In this document: one piece after another, positions 53,428 through 62,478 of the stretch
Position numbering within the stretch: position 1 is the stretch's first letter
How the letters are laid out: every line of letters starts with the position of its first letter
NCBI GenBank assembly: GCA_045533195.1
Contig: JAZSHI010000004.1
Coordinates: 30,501-94,500, forward strand
Reading direction: 5' to 3'
Length of the DNA: 64,000 nt
Source: SIG607 sp045533195
GTDB taxonomy: Bacteria; Bacillota; Clostridia; Oscillospirales; Acutalibacteraceae
Position numbers and translations under genes: made by a program
The notes under the pieces: model-generated
Database searches by the model: none
The model's input: the letters and a program-made list of their open reading frames with translations, nothing else
What the model was told of the DNA's origin: nothing

Positions 53428-54117
53428 TTATTCTATAGTGGTTCCCGTAAGAAAAGAAACAGTTCTTTCAACAGAATCCTTTGAATTGCCCCAGTCGGCA
53501 TCCTTTGAACTGTTTCTGTAATCGTACATAGAACAGTAATGCTTTAAATCATCATGCAGAGTTTTTGAATACTCTTCGGTAATTCGAGCAAGGTTTTTAT
53601 TAAATTCGCCAAAGTAGGATTTCATTTTCTTTTTATCGGCAAGACCGCTTAAAAGTTCAAAATGAGGAAGGCAGAACATACTCTGCTCATTAAACATTTT
53701 GCGAAAATCCATATCGGTTTCATAACAGCGGTAAAGGGTTTCAATCATTCTGCTCATACCCCACTCTATTTTATCACATATAAAGCAGGAATCGGTAATG
53801 CGTCTCACCTTTTCGCCCTTTGCCTTTGCGCCCTTTAAAAGACCTTTATTAAGGGCAGTATTATTTATGCTGTCAACGTGGGATTCAAGCATAAGAGCAA
53901 GTTGTAATCTTCCGCGTTTTCCCATCATATTACGGTAATGCTTTTCGCAAAAGCCTGTTTTATTGGTAACTGTACGAACGTCGGGCTCCATCATAGCGGC
54001 ACCCATTATGTAGGTAACAATTCTCTCCTCTACAGTATTATACATTCTGCAAATAGGACAGCCGTCATTAACCTCAAAGACTTCGCTTATAGGTATGGTA
54101 CAAATATCGTCTCTCAT
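53428..54117 (-). CDS. DUF6062 family protein with CxxC metal-binding-like motifs
   Basis: The 229-residue cytoplasmic protein contains C20-PIC23, 'GFCEKHY', 'CFIC' and 'FCLPH': a duplicated Cys/His arrangement that suggests two structural zinc sites. The motif order 'NDGCPICRMYNTVEERIVTYIMGAAMMEPDVR' fits the Clostridial DUF6062 family. Function is unknown. It precedes cysK by 46 bases. Confidence 0.8.
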   Translation of the reverse strand: MRDDICTIPISEVFEVNDGCPICRMYNTVEERIVTYIMGAAMMEPDVRTVTNKTGFCEKHYRNMMGKRGRLQLALMLESHVDSINNTALNKGLLKGAKAKGEKVRRITDSCFICDKIEWGMSRMIETLYRCYETDMDFRKMFNEQSMFCLPHFELLSGLADKKKMKSYFGEFNKNLARITEEYSKTLHDDLKHYCSMYDYRNSSKDADWGNSKDSVERTVSFLTGTTIE

Positions 54118-54222
54118 TGTTTCTCCTTTTCTCTTCCAACCTGTTCCCTTTTTTAAATAAAGCCTAAGATTACGGCAATAATGCCGAAGCCTTGACCTAT
54201 CCGGAACGTTATTCTTCCATTG

Positions 54223-54978
54223 TTAGCCGCCAAGAAAGGCTTCACTAATAAGCATTATTGAAAAGCCTATAAGAAGCGCATAGGTTGCCCCACGCTGATT
54301 ACCGTCGTGATGAGTTTCAAGCAACATTTCATCACTGATAACGTAAAGCATAGTGCCCCCTGCAAAAGCAAGTGCAAAAGGCAATATAAACTGTGCGACA
54401 GATACTGCAAAATAGCCTATAAAGGTACCTATTACCTCCACAATTCCCGTAGCCAAAGCGCATACGAAGGTTCTTTTAGGAGGAACGCCTGCACCAAGCA
54501 TAGGCCCGATTATAATCATACCCTCGGGAATATTCTGCAAAGCAATACCAAGGGCAATAAACAATGCCTTTGAGGTGTTTTCACTTCCAAAGCCAACGCC
54601 TGCGGCAATACCTTCAGGCAAATTGTGTATTGCTATAGCCAATATAAAAAGCATAACCTTATCGATATTAGCGTTATTATGGTGTTCGGTATCTACACCG
54701 AGCATAGAGTGCATATGAGGAATAAGCTTGTCCATAAGATTAAGACAAAACGCACCTGCAAAAATGCCCACAATGGTTATTATTATACCGTATTTTCCGC
54801 CATACTCTAATGACGGCAGAATAAGTCCGATAACCGATGCTGCGAGCATTATGCCTGCTGCAAAGGAAAGAGCAATATCGGAAATTTTATGAGTAATTTT
54901 CTTAAAGATAAATCCAATTATGGCTCCGAAAACGGTAGCGCCACCAACACCCAAAGCCGTTAATAAAACAAGTTCCAT
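54223..54978 (-). CDS. ZIP-family metal transporter
   Basis: This 251-residue transporter has eight predicted spans and the two metal-binding motifs 'HNLPEGIAAGVGF' and 'ALQNIPEGMIIIGP' of the GufA/ZupT branch. It should import zinc or other divalent metals. A His-rich segment 'DTEHHNN' lies in the cytoplasmic loop. Its ATG overlaps the SGNH hydrolase stop by one base. The 105-base gap before DUF6062 holds only a small CGGCA-TTAT-TGCCG hairpin. Confidence 0.92.
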   Translation of the reverse strand: MELVLLTALGVGGATVFGAIIGFIFKKITHKISDIALSFAAGIMLAASVIGLILPSLEYGGKYGIIITIVGIFAGAFCLNLMDKLIPHMHSMLGVDTEHHNNANIDKVMLFILAIAIHNLPEGIAAGVGFGSENTSKALFIALGIALQNIPEGMIIIGPMLGAGVPPKRTFVCALATGIVEVIGTFIGYFAVSVAQFILPFALAFAGGTMLYVISDEMLLETHHDGNQRGATYALLIGFSIMLISEAFLGG

Positions 54979-55619
54979 TAGTTAACCTCATTAAAGGCAT
55001 CAAGCCAGAGTCTTTTTATTATTTCGTGACCGGATGGGTTGGGATGAACGCCGTCCATAGTCCAATAATCAGCGGGAGCCTTCTTTAAGGCTTCATCAAA
55101 AACCGGCTGAAGCTCGATTAAAGGAAGTCCGTATTTCTCAGCCATTTTTTTGCATACCTCTGCCTTTTCGGCAACATCCTTTTTAAAGAGTTCAAACTTT
55201 TCGGGGTTATCGTTATCAACAGTACCGCTTCCCTCTAAAACGAAAGGAGAAATAATTATAAGCTTAATGCTTGGAAGCGCTTCCTTTATTTCTTCAATCA
55301 TCATAGTGTAAATTTTTTCAAACTTTTCGGTTGCAACACCGTTTTTACTGCTGATTTCGTGCCAAGTATCATTAACACCGATATAAATACTGGCAATGTC
55401 AGGTTTTAAATTTATAAAGTCGCTTTTTATTCTTGCATAAAGGTCAACAATTCGGTTGCCGCTTATTCCCCTGTTTAAAAAAACATATTCATTGGGACAG
55501 TCATAACCTAATGAAGCGGAGACAAGATTAGCATATCCTGTTCCTAAAGAATTTGGTTTAGCCTTATCTCTGCCGCAATCGGTTATAGAGTCACCCTGAA
55601 AAAGAATCACTTTAGACAC
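54978..55619 (-). CDS. SGNH/GDSL-family hydrolase
   Basis: The 213-residue esterase-like protein has block I 'FQGDSITDCGRD' (nucleophile Ser), block III 'GVNDTW' and block V 'DGVHPN' (catalytic Asp-His). I chose a GTG start at 55619 with GGGGAG 8 bases upstream over a longer frame to 55679 that includes the promoter. No signal peptide, so it acts in the cytoplasm; substrate unknown. Confidence 0.88.
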   Translation of the reverse strand: MSKVILFQGDSITDCGRDKAKPNSLGTGYANLVSASLGYDCPNEYVFLNRGISGNRIVDLYARIKSDFINLKPDIASIYIGVNDTWHEISSKNGVATEKFEKIYTMMIEEIKEALPSIKLIIISPFVLEGSGTVDNDNPEKFELFKKDVAEKAEVCKKMAEKYGLPLIELQPVFDEALKKAPADYWTMDGVHPNPSGHEIIKRLWLDAFNEVN

Positions 55620-55650
55620 ACAAACATCTCCCCTTATACTGTCAAATATA

Positions 55651-55679
55651 ATTTTACCAAACCGCCAAAATAAAGTCAA
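55651..55679 (-). promoter_or_regulatory. Sigma-A promoter of the SGNH-ZIP operon
   Basis: On the minus strand TTGACT (55679-55674), 17 bases, TAAAAT (55656-55651). G-rich repeat copy 3 lies just upstream. Confidence 0.8.
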
Positions 55680-55687
55680 GATAATTT

Positions 55688-55810
55688 AGGGGTATCGCGT
55701 TGCGATACAGGGAGTAGGGATTAGGGACGAGGGAAAAGTTTTTTTATCCCCCTTTTCCCTCTGTCGCAACGCGACAGTATCCCTCTGTGCGCAGCACAGC
55801 CCTTTTCCCT
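55688..55810. repeat. G-rich hairpin repeat, copy 3 (composite, inverted halves)
   Basis: The left half AGGGG-[GTATCGCGTTGCGATAC]-AGGGAGTAGGGATTAGGG closely matches copy 1. The right half is inverted and carries two more hairpins, CTGTCGC-AAC-GCGACAG (55761-55777) and CTGTGC-GCA-GCACAG (55785-55799). It is flanked by the SGNH promoter and the atpK terminator and fills most of 55680-55847. Confidence 0.8.
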
Positions 55811-55850
55811 AAAAAAAATCACCTCGGTGAAAACCGAGGTGATTTTTTTA
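55811..55850 (-). terminator. Terminator of the A/V-ATPase operon
   Basis: ATCACCTCGGT (55818-55828), loop GAAA, ACCGAGGTGAT (55833-55843), followed on the minus strand by TTTTTTTT. Confidence 0.88.
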
Positions 55851-56273
55851 TCCCAACGCAACCATACTAAATACCAATGCGAAGAGGGCTACAGTTTCAC
55901 AAAGACCTACAACGGTAATGTACTGTGAAAAGCCTTTTCCCGATTCAGCCAAAGCATCAGCGCCTGCGGCACCTGCTTTACCTTGGAAAACGGCAGAAGC
56001 AGCCATTGCGATACCCGATGCAATGCCTAGTCCGAAAAGGAAAGCGGGATCGGCTGCTGCACTCTTCATCTGCTGCATCAAAAGAAAGCCGTAGATGGTC
56101 TGAGTAAGGGGTGCGCCTGCAAATACCGTAAGGATAAAGGGCGCTGCCTTATTGTTCATATAGCACTTTTTCCAAGCACCGATTGATGCTTGACCTGCAA
56201 TACCGATACCAATAGCAGAGCCTATAGCGGCAATGCCCATAACTAACGCTGTACCTAATGTTCCTAAATTCAT
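55848..56273 (-). CDS. atpK: A/V-type ATPase rotor subunit K
   Basis: The 141-residue proteolipid has four spans from a duplicated hairpin. Residues equivalent to the Na+ ligands of Enterococcus NtpK are visible: T57 and Q58 ('APLTQTIYGF'), Q97 ('VFQGKAG') and the carboxylate E126 ('LCETVALF'). This favours Na+ coupling over H+. It is the last gene of the operon. Confidence 0.94.
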   Translation of the reverse strand: MNLGTLGTALVMGIAAIGSAIGIGIAGQASIGAWKKCYMNNKAAPFILTVFAGAPLTQTIYGFLLMQQMKSAAADPAFLFGLGIASGIAMAASAVFQGKAGAAGADALAESGKGFSQYITVVGLCETVALFALVFSMVALG

Positions 56274-56297
56274 AATAATTCTCCTTATAATTTAAAA

Positions 56298-58211
56298 TTA
56301 TTCTTCAAAGGGTTTAAATTTATGCCCACTCCACGACATATCAAGATGCGAGGAGAATTCAAGGGTATTAAGTCTGATACCGTGTACGATAACCGACAAA
56401 ATATTCAGTATCATATTAAGTCCGTGTCCGAACACAAGCAAAATAATTGCAAGTATCATAAACATAAAATTACCGAGAAGCGGCCCTGCAAGTTCGTTTA
56501 CAGTAGCCGATATTGCGGCGCCTGCAAGTCCAACAGCCCAAAGTCTTATATATGAAACTATATCCGAAAATACGTTAACCACACCAAGCAGAACCGATAC
56601 TATATTGGTCATACTTGCCAGTATGGATTTAATAATATTTCCCTGATAGTTTGCAAATATAAAGCTAAGCAAGAATCCCACAGCTATAAGAATTATTGCA
56701 ACCTTTCCGATAGGCACACCGCCTACAACCAGACCGAAGCTGAAAACTTCGGGATTTACCACAAGGCTTAATACAAGATAATAAATTCCTATAAGCTGTA
56801 ATATAGAACCTATATCACCAAGCATTTTTAGTGACTTTATATTTCTGCACACACCCTTTATATGCGCTACGGTAAGCTGAATTAAAGCAAGTGTAAAGCA
56901 GAAAATCTGCAAATTCTGTGCAGAGGTAAGCCCTACCCCGTCAGCCGTCCAAGGAAGTGTCCAGATTTTATCGGCATAGACGTTTGAAATAACGGGTACG
57001 GACAATGCTTTAAGCCAACTTGGGAGTTGTTCCACCGAAAGACCGAACCACGTACACGTAAGGGTGCCCCAAAGAATAGTTGAAAGTCCGAAAAGACCTA
57101 CAAGCAAGAAGGTGGGCGAAATCTTTTTCCTTTTAATTAGGGCTTTAATAATCGGGATAGCGGCAACTGCGCATATAAACAGCCCATAACCGCCGTCACC
57201 GAAGATAATACCGAAGAATATGAGTATAAAGAATAAAAACCAAGCCGAAATATCATATTCGAAATACCCCGGAACAGTACCGAGAAAATCGGTAAGGGGA
57301 TAAATAAGACTTACAAATTTATTGTTTTTAAGCTTTGTAGGTACGTTATCTTCCTCGTCAGGCTCATCTGATACAAGTCCCCAAGAATTTTCCTTTGCCG
57401 CCGCCTTTAATTTATCAAGATTTTCAGCCTCGATATATCCATTAAAATGCGCCACCGAAAGATTATCTTTGCCTTCTCTTAAAGCCTCATTGGTCATTCC
57501 CGTTGCATAAACCTGAAATTCTATATCCTTTTCGCAGTTTTTTACAGCATCCTTTAAACTGCCCACATAACCTGAAAAGGAAAGAATTTTTTCGTCTATT
57601 GCATTTATTTTTGCATTTAAATCATCTATTTTTTTGAGAAGCGCAGCAGATGATTCCTTGGGTAATTCAAATTTATAAGCCTTCAGAGAATCCATAACCT
57701 TTTCATCAACGGAAGTTTTAGAGCTTATCACCATAAATTTTACGGATGATTTTGTTTTAAGAAGACTTACGGTTTTAATCTCTTCACCAAGGGCGCTATA
57801 CTCTGCCTCGTTCATTTCATAAAATGAAAGGTCGAAGCCTTTTTCAGCTAAAGCCTCTATCTTATCAATGTCAATATTACCCCAAGCCCTTACCCGTTCA
57901 AGCTCGGTATTAAGAGAAAGGCGTTGCGCCAAATATTCCTTCTTATCATTATTAAGTTTTTCTATTTCCTTTGCTATTTTTACAGCCTCTAAGTAATCAG
58001 CAGTTTTAACCGCTACCTTCTTTTTAGGCTTTCCTATACTGAATATAGCGCTGTTAAGCAAAGAAGCGCGAGCTTTAAGCTCATTTAATTTTTCGCCTGA
58101 GCCATCACTTATTTCGATATGAAGAAGTCCCAGTTTGCGAAGTTTTTTAAGTGTTTCTTCCTTTTTATCCGAAAATATTATAAGAGAAACCTTTTTCATA
58201 GGCACGATCAT
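56298..58211 (-). CDS. atpI: A/V-type ATPase stator subunit I
   Basis: This 637-residue subunit has a cytoplasmic coiled-coil N-terminal half ('KIAKEIEKLNNDKKEYLAQRLSLNTELERVRAWG') and a C-terminal membrane half from about residue 330 ('YFEYDISAWFLFFILIFFGIIFGDGGYGL'). Conserved 'SYIRLWAVGLAGAAIS' carries the essential Arg of the ion half-channels. It overlaps atpD by 4 bases. Confidence 0.95.
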   Translation of the reverse strand: MIVPMKKVSLIIFSDKKEETLKKLRKLGLLHIEISDGSGEKLNELKARASLLNSAIFSIGKPKKKVAVKTADYLEAVKIAKEIEKLNNDKKEYLAQRLSLNTELERVRAWGNIDIDKIEALAEKGFDLSFYEMNEAEYSALGEEIKTVSLLKTKSSVKFMVISSKTSVDEKVMDSLKAYKFELPKESSAALLKKIDDLNAKINAIDEKILSFSGYVGSLKDAVKNCEKDIEFQVYATGMTNEALREGKDNLSVAHFNGYIEAENLDKLKAAAKENSWGLVSDEPDEEDNVPTKLKNNKFVSLIYPLTDFLGTVPGYFEYDISAWFLFFILIFFGIIFGDGGYGLFICAVAAIPIIKALIKRKKISPTFLLVGLFGLSTILWGTLTCTWFGLSVEQLPSWLKALSVPVISNVYADKIWTLPWTADGVGLTSAQNLQIFCFTLALIQLTVAHIKGVCRNIKSLKMLGDIGSILQLIGIYYLVLSLVVNPEVFSFGLVVGGVPIGKVAIILIAVGFLLSFIFANYQGNIIKSILASMTNIVSVLLGVVNVFSDIVSYIRLWAVGLAGAAISATVNELAGPLLGNFMFMILAIILLVFGHGLNMILNILSVIVHGIRLNTLEFSSHLDMSWSGHKFKPFEE

Positions 58212-58840
58212 ACTAAATCACCCTGCCCTTTTAAAGCCACAGAATCTCTAATGGCTATTTTGCGTTTTGAAATTTTTGAACGCACTACTGCGCTAACCTG
58301 CTGGTCAGCAAGATATACAGATATTTTTCTTATATTCTCCTGTGTCTCGGGAATTTTAACCTTTTCGAACAGATTAACTCTCTGAGAGGTTGCACGAAGC
58401 TCTTTTTCTAAAAGTCTTACCTGTTCGTCCAACACCTGCGCCTCTAAATCAAGGGACATTGCCTTTTCCATATGGTTTGCGGCGATATCCACCCATAAAG
58501 GAGTATAGTATAAATCATAATCTCCTCTTTTAAAGTCGGCTCCCTCATAGGTAGGAATATCGACACCTGCGATATTGCCCATACCCTTTCGGATATTACT
58601 TACGGTAATTATCCCCTTTGGGAACGCATCCTTTTCGCTGAAAACAGCAATCCAATCACTAAAGCCTTTTTCAAGATTTTCTCTTTCTTTTCTCACAGCC
58701 TTTGCGCTTTCTTCAATTGTGCGAATTTCAGATTGGAGTTGTTGTTTTTTAAGTGTTAGAGTCGGCAAATATCTGCGGTACATTTTAAGAGCGTCCTTTT
58801 GTACCTTTAACTCGTTTTTCGTTAATTTGATTTTTGCCAA
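58208..58840 (-). CDS. atpD: A/V-type ATPase central stalk subunit D
   Basis: The 210-residue coiled-coil subunit forms the rotating shaft. 'IKLTKNELKVQKDALKMYRRYLPTLTLKKQQLQSEI' (residues 3-38) is the conserved N-terminal helix, and 'VRLLEKELRATSQRVNLFEKVKIPE' the C-terminal one. Canonical small partner subunit F is not encoded in this operon. It lies 14 bases after atpB. Confidence 0.93.
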   Translation of the reverse strand: MAKIKLTKNELKVQKDALKMYRRYLPTLTLKKQQLQSEIRTIEESAKAVRKERENLEKGFSDWIAVFSEKDAFPKGIITVSNIRKGMGNIAGVDIPTYEGADFKRGDYDLYYTPLWVDIAANHMEKAMSLDLEAQVLDEQVRLLEKELRATSQRVNLFEKVKIPETQENIRKISVYLADQQVSAVVRSKISKRKIAIRDSVALKGQGDLV

Positions 58841-58854
58841 AACGTCAATCCTCC

Positions 58855-60150
58855 TTACTTTTTAGGCCAAAATTCATCAGTAAGGTCTGACTTAATTCCG
58901 GTTTCGTCTCTTTCGAAACAATCGGCTAAAATTTCCCAACCCAAATCAAGAGCATCTTCAAGGGATAAATTTACCGACAAGTCCATCAACTTTTCTTCAA
59001 AAAGCTCACCGTATTTTAAAAGCTTTTCATCCCAACGGCTCATAGCAAAGCCCATATTCTTCTTTTCTAACGTTTCTTTATAGGAAGAATACATACGAAT
59101 CATAGCATCCATAAGCGCACGATGGTCACGTCTGGTTTTGCCGTTTACGTTTTGCTTTAAACGAGAAAGCGAACCGAAGGGTTCAATTCTGCCGCCCTTA
59201 AGATAATACTGACCTTCGGTAATATAGCCTGTATTATCGGGAACGGGATGGGTAACGTCATCACCCGGCATTGTAGTAACTGCCAAAACGGTTATTGAGC
59301 CCGAATCGGCAAAGTCACCCGCCTTTTCGTAACGGGCGGCAAGCTGAGAATAAAGGTCACCGGGGTAGCCTCGGTTAGAAGGAACCTGTTCCTGAGTAAT
59401 AGCAATTTCCTTCATAGCGTCAGCATAGTTTGTCATATCGGTAAGAAGCACCAATACGTCTTTATTCTGTAAAGCGAACTGCTCGGCAACTGCAAGTGAC
59501 ATATCGGGAATCATCATACATTCAACGGTAGGATCGGAAGCGGTATGAATAAACATAACCGTTTTGCTTAATGCTCCGCCCTTTGAAAGCTCATCCTTAA
59601 AATAGAGAAAATCATCATATTTAAGTCCCATACCGCCAAGCACTATAACGTCTGCCTGAGCCTGCATGGCAATACGGGCAAGGAGTTGATTATACGGCTC
59701 ACCCGAAATAGAGAAAATAGGAAGCTTTTGGGAAACAACCAAAGTATTGAACATATCAATCATAGGAATATTGGTTCTCAACATTCGGTTGGCAAGAATA
59801 CGTTTTGTAGGATTAACCGAGGGACCGCCTATAGTTTTCATATTTTCAGTCAGTGCAGGACCTTTATCTCTCGGCTCACCCGAGCCGTTGAAAATTCGTC
59901 CCATCAAATCTTCACTAAAGGAAACTCTCATTTCGTGACCTAAGAAGCGCACCTCATCATTTGTTGATACACCCTTACCGCCTGCAAAAACCTGAAGGGA
60001 TACGGTATCGCCGTCGATTTTATTTACCTGAGCCAAGGATTTACCAAAGCGAGTATTTATCACAGCAAGTTCATTATAACGAACTCCTGTAGCTTTAACG
60101 GTAATTACGTTTCCGACGATGGATTCAATTCGGTTAAAGACTTTGTTCAT
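58855..60150 (-). CDS. atpB: A/V-type ATPase subunit B
   Basis: The 431-residue non-catalytic head subunit lacks a P-loop, as expected ('ISGEPYNQLLARIAMQAQAD' occupies its place). 'VLVLLTDMTNYADAMKEI' and 'RGYPGDLYSQLAARYEKAG' are family signatures. It overlaps atpA by 4 bases. Confidence 0.96.
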   Translation of the reverse strand: MNKVFNRIESIVGNVITVKATGVRYNELAVINTRFGKSLAQVNKIDGDTVSLQVFAGGKGVSTNDEVRFLGHEMRVSFSEDLMGRIFNGSGEPRDKGPALTENMKTIGGPSVNPTKRILANRMLRTNIPMIDMFNTLVVSQKLPIFSISGEPYNQLLARIAMQAQADVIVLGGMGLKYDDFLYFKDELSKGGALSKTVMFIHTASDPTVECMMIPDMSLAVAEQFALQNKDVLVLLTDMTNYADAMKEIAITQEQVPSNRGYPGDLYSQLAARYEKAGDFADSGSITVLAVTTMPGDDVTHPVPDNTGYITEGQYYLKGGRIEPFGSLSRLKQNVNGKTRRDHRALMDAMIRMYSSYKETLEKKNMGFAMSRWDEKLLKYGELFEEKLMDLSVNLSLEDALDLGWEILADCFERDETGIKSDLTDEFWPKK

Positions 60151-61922
60151 TCTTTGTCACCCTCCTTTAATAAAAGCTCAGCTTCATCGCCTATCATTCC
60201 GCAGCCTTCTCGATAAAGCGCGTCAATTTCCGATTCAATCTTTTTAAAGTCATTACTCTTAAATTCAGCGTAATTCCAGTCGATAAATCTCTGCCTCATA
60301 CGGTTAAAGAAGTTTCTTGCTTCGTCCTTGCTTGTTAAAGCATAGTCACTTCCTAAAACATATATAAGCTTGTCGGTAACATAACGCTGACGGGAAGTAT
60401 CACAGTTAGCATCAACCAAGTCAAAGGAGTTTTGCTGCAGATAAACTGCATCAAGCATTTCCTCTTTAAGATAGGTAACGTAGTCGGCAATGGTTGTACC
60501 CTCTTCACCGATAACCTTCATCATAGAGCCGATTTCATCACCGCTGACAAGAATTTTCTTGCAGAACTCTGATTTTTTAGCGTCTATAACACTTTTATAT
60601 TTTGACCAAGAAATAAGAGGGTCAATAGCAGGATATTTTCTGGCGTCACTACGTTCACGGGAAAGACCGTGAAATGCACCGACAACCTTTAGAGTTGCCT
60701 GAGTTACAGGTTCTTCAAAGTTACCGCCTGCCGGAGATACTGTACCGCCTATGGTAACCGAGCCTGTACTTCCGTCAGGAAGACGAACATAGCCTGCTCT
60801 TTCATAGAATGCCGCGATATAGGGTTCAAGATATGCAGGGAAAGCCTCTTCACCGGGGATTTCTTCAAGTCGTCCCGACATTTCACGAAGCGCCTGAGCC
60901 CAACGTGAAGTGGAGTCGGCAAGAAGCAGAACGTTAAGTCCCATCTGACGATAATATTCGGCAAGGGTTACCGAAGTATAAACAGAGGCTTCACGGGAAG
61001 CAACGGGCATTGAAGAGGTATTACAAATAATTATGGTACGTTCCATAAGCGAACGTCCTGTTTTGGGGTCGGTAAGCTCAGGGAACTCGGTAATGGTTTC
61101 AACTACCTCACCTGCACGTTCGCCGCAAGCCGCAATAATAACTATATCAACATCTGCATATTTAGAGGTTGTATGCTGCAGTACCGTTTTACCTGCGCCG
61201 AATGGGCCCGGTGTACAGTAGGTTCCGCCCTTAGCTACAGGGAAAAAGGAGTCGATAAGACGCACCTTTGTTTCCATTGTCTGAACGGGAGCAAGTCTTT
61301 CACTATAGCAGTTTATAGCGCGTTTAACGGGCCACTTGAAAGTCATTGTAAGAGGAATATCTCTGCCGCGTTCATCGGTTATAACCGCAACTGTTTCCTT
61401 TAAATCATATTCACCCTTTTCGGCAATAGATTTAAGAGTATATGTGCCAAGTAAATTAAAAGGAATAAAAATCTTATGGGTAAAGGGACCTTCGGGAACG
61501 GTTCCGAAATATTCACCTGCTCTTAAAGTATCACCTATTTTTGCTGTAGGAGTAAACTCCCACTTTTTGTCCATATCAAGACCATCGGCATAGACACCGC
61601 GCTCCAAAAACCATCCTGCCTGCTCAGCTAAAACGGGAAGCGGATTTTGAAGACCGTCATAAATCTGACCTAACAGTCCGGGACCTAAGTCTGCCGACAG
61701 CATTTCACCCGTAAATTCAACCTCGTCGGAGCATTTAATACCGCCTGTCATTTCATAAACCTGAACCTGAGCAATATTTCCTTTTATTCTGATAACCTCG
61801 CTTTTAAGTTTGGTTCCATCTACTAAAACATAACAAATTTCATTCATAGAAACCTGTCCCTCAAACTGAACAGACACAAGGTTTCCGTTAACGCTTACTA
61901 CCTTTCCTTTACTTTGAGTCAT
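60147..61922 (-). CDS. atpA: A/V-type ATPase catalytic subunit A
   Basis: The 591-residue catalytic subunit has Walker A G239-PFGAGKT246, the non-homologous insertion region (about 115-185) that separates A/V- from F-type subunits, and 'LLADSTSRWAQALREMSGRLEEIPGEEAFPAYL'. It hydrolyses or makes ATP at the A/B interface. It overlaps the DUF2764 gene by one base. Confidence 0.97.
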   Translation of the reverse strand: MTQSKGKVVSVNGNLVSVQFEGQVSMNEICYVLVDGTKLKSEVIRIKGNIAQVQVYEMTGGIKCSDEVEFTGEMLSADLGPGLLGQIYDGLQNPLPVLAEQAGWFLERGVYADGLDMDKKWEFTPTAKIGDTLRAGEYFGTVPEGPFTHKIFIPFNLLGTYTLKSIAEKGEYDLKETVAVITDERGRDIPLTMTFKWPVKRAINCYSERLAPVQTMETKVRLIDSFFPVAKGGTYCTPGPFGAGKTVLQHTTSKYADVDIVIIAACGERAGEVVETITEFPELTDPKTGRSLMERTIIICNTSSMPVASREASVYTSVTLAEYYRQMGLNVLLLADSTSRWAQALREMSGRLEEIPGEEAFPAYLEPYIAAFYERAGYVRLPDGSTGSVTIGGTVSPAGGNFEEPVTQATLKVVGAFHGLSRERSDARKYPAIDPLISWSKYKSVIDAKKSEFCKKILVSGDEIGSMMKVIGEEGTTIADYVTYLKEEMLDAVYLQQNSFDLVDANCDTSRQRYVTDKLIYVLGSDYALTSKDEARNFFNRMRQRFIDWNYAEFKSNDFKKIESEIDALYREGCGMIGDEAELLLKEGDKE

Positions 61923-62476
61923 TATATAGCCTCCACCCTTTCTCCATTTAAAATGGAGTCGTAAATATTTCTATATGCGGCTTCGCCAAGTTCTCTATTG
62001 AACCCTCTCATCCGCACAGTCAGTTTTAATTTAATATAAAAATAATAGATATAATCACAAGAAAAACTATCAATCGGCCTTAAGGCTTCCAGAAATTTAA
62101 GCCGGAAGTCATAAAGAAACCGTTCAGCCTCCATAGGACTGTCCATTTCTGTTGCCGAATCTGCAATCTTTATAAACTCCGTAGGCAAGTTACTGTTTTG
62201 AAAATCAATTTTCTTGCCGAGTTTATCTGCTCTTATTTTAGCAAGTGCCAATCGTAAATTACGTTCTCCCTCATTCCACGCTTCTATTAAAGCCGAGCCT
62301 GTTTTTTCGTAAATTTTTGACGGAGCAAGAGAAATCTTTTCAAAATCACTTAGCTGATTTTCTCCTAAATTATCACGGCAAAGCTCACAAAAACGCTCTT
62401 CGGTAATAGGAAGCGGCATATTTTCACTTAGTCCGTCTAATGACGGTAGCTGTGATATTAAATAATACAGAGCCAT
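61922..62476 (-). CDS. DUF2764 protein of the A/V-ATPase operon
   Basis: The 184-residue helical protein ('YYLISQLPSLDGLSENMPLPITEERFCELCRDNL') fits DUF2764, a family found between atpE and atpA in spirochaetes, Chlamydia and Bacteroidetes. It may take the place of subunit C, which is absent here. It starts 2 bases after atpE and overlaps atpA by one base. Confidence 0.82.
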   Translation of the reverse strand: MALYYLISQLPSLDGLSENMPLPITEERFCELCRDNLGENQLSDFEKISLAPSKIYEKTGSALIEAWNEGERNLRLALAKIRADKLGKKIDFQNSNLPTEFIKIADSATEMDSPMEAERFLYDFRLKFLEALRPIDSFSCDYIYYFYIKLKLTVRMRGFNRELGEAAYRNIYDSILNGERVEAI

Positions 62477-62478
62477 AA

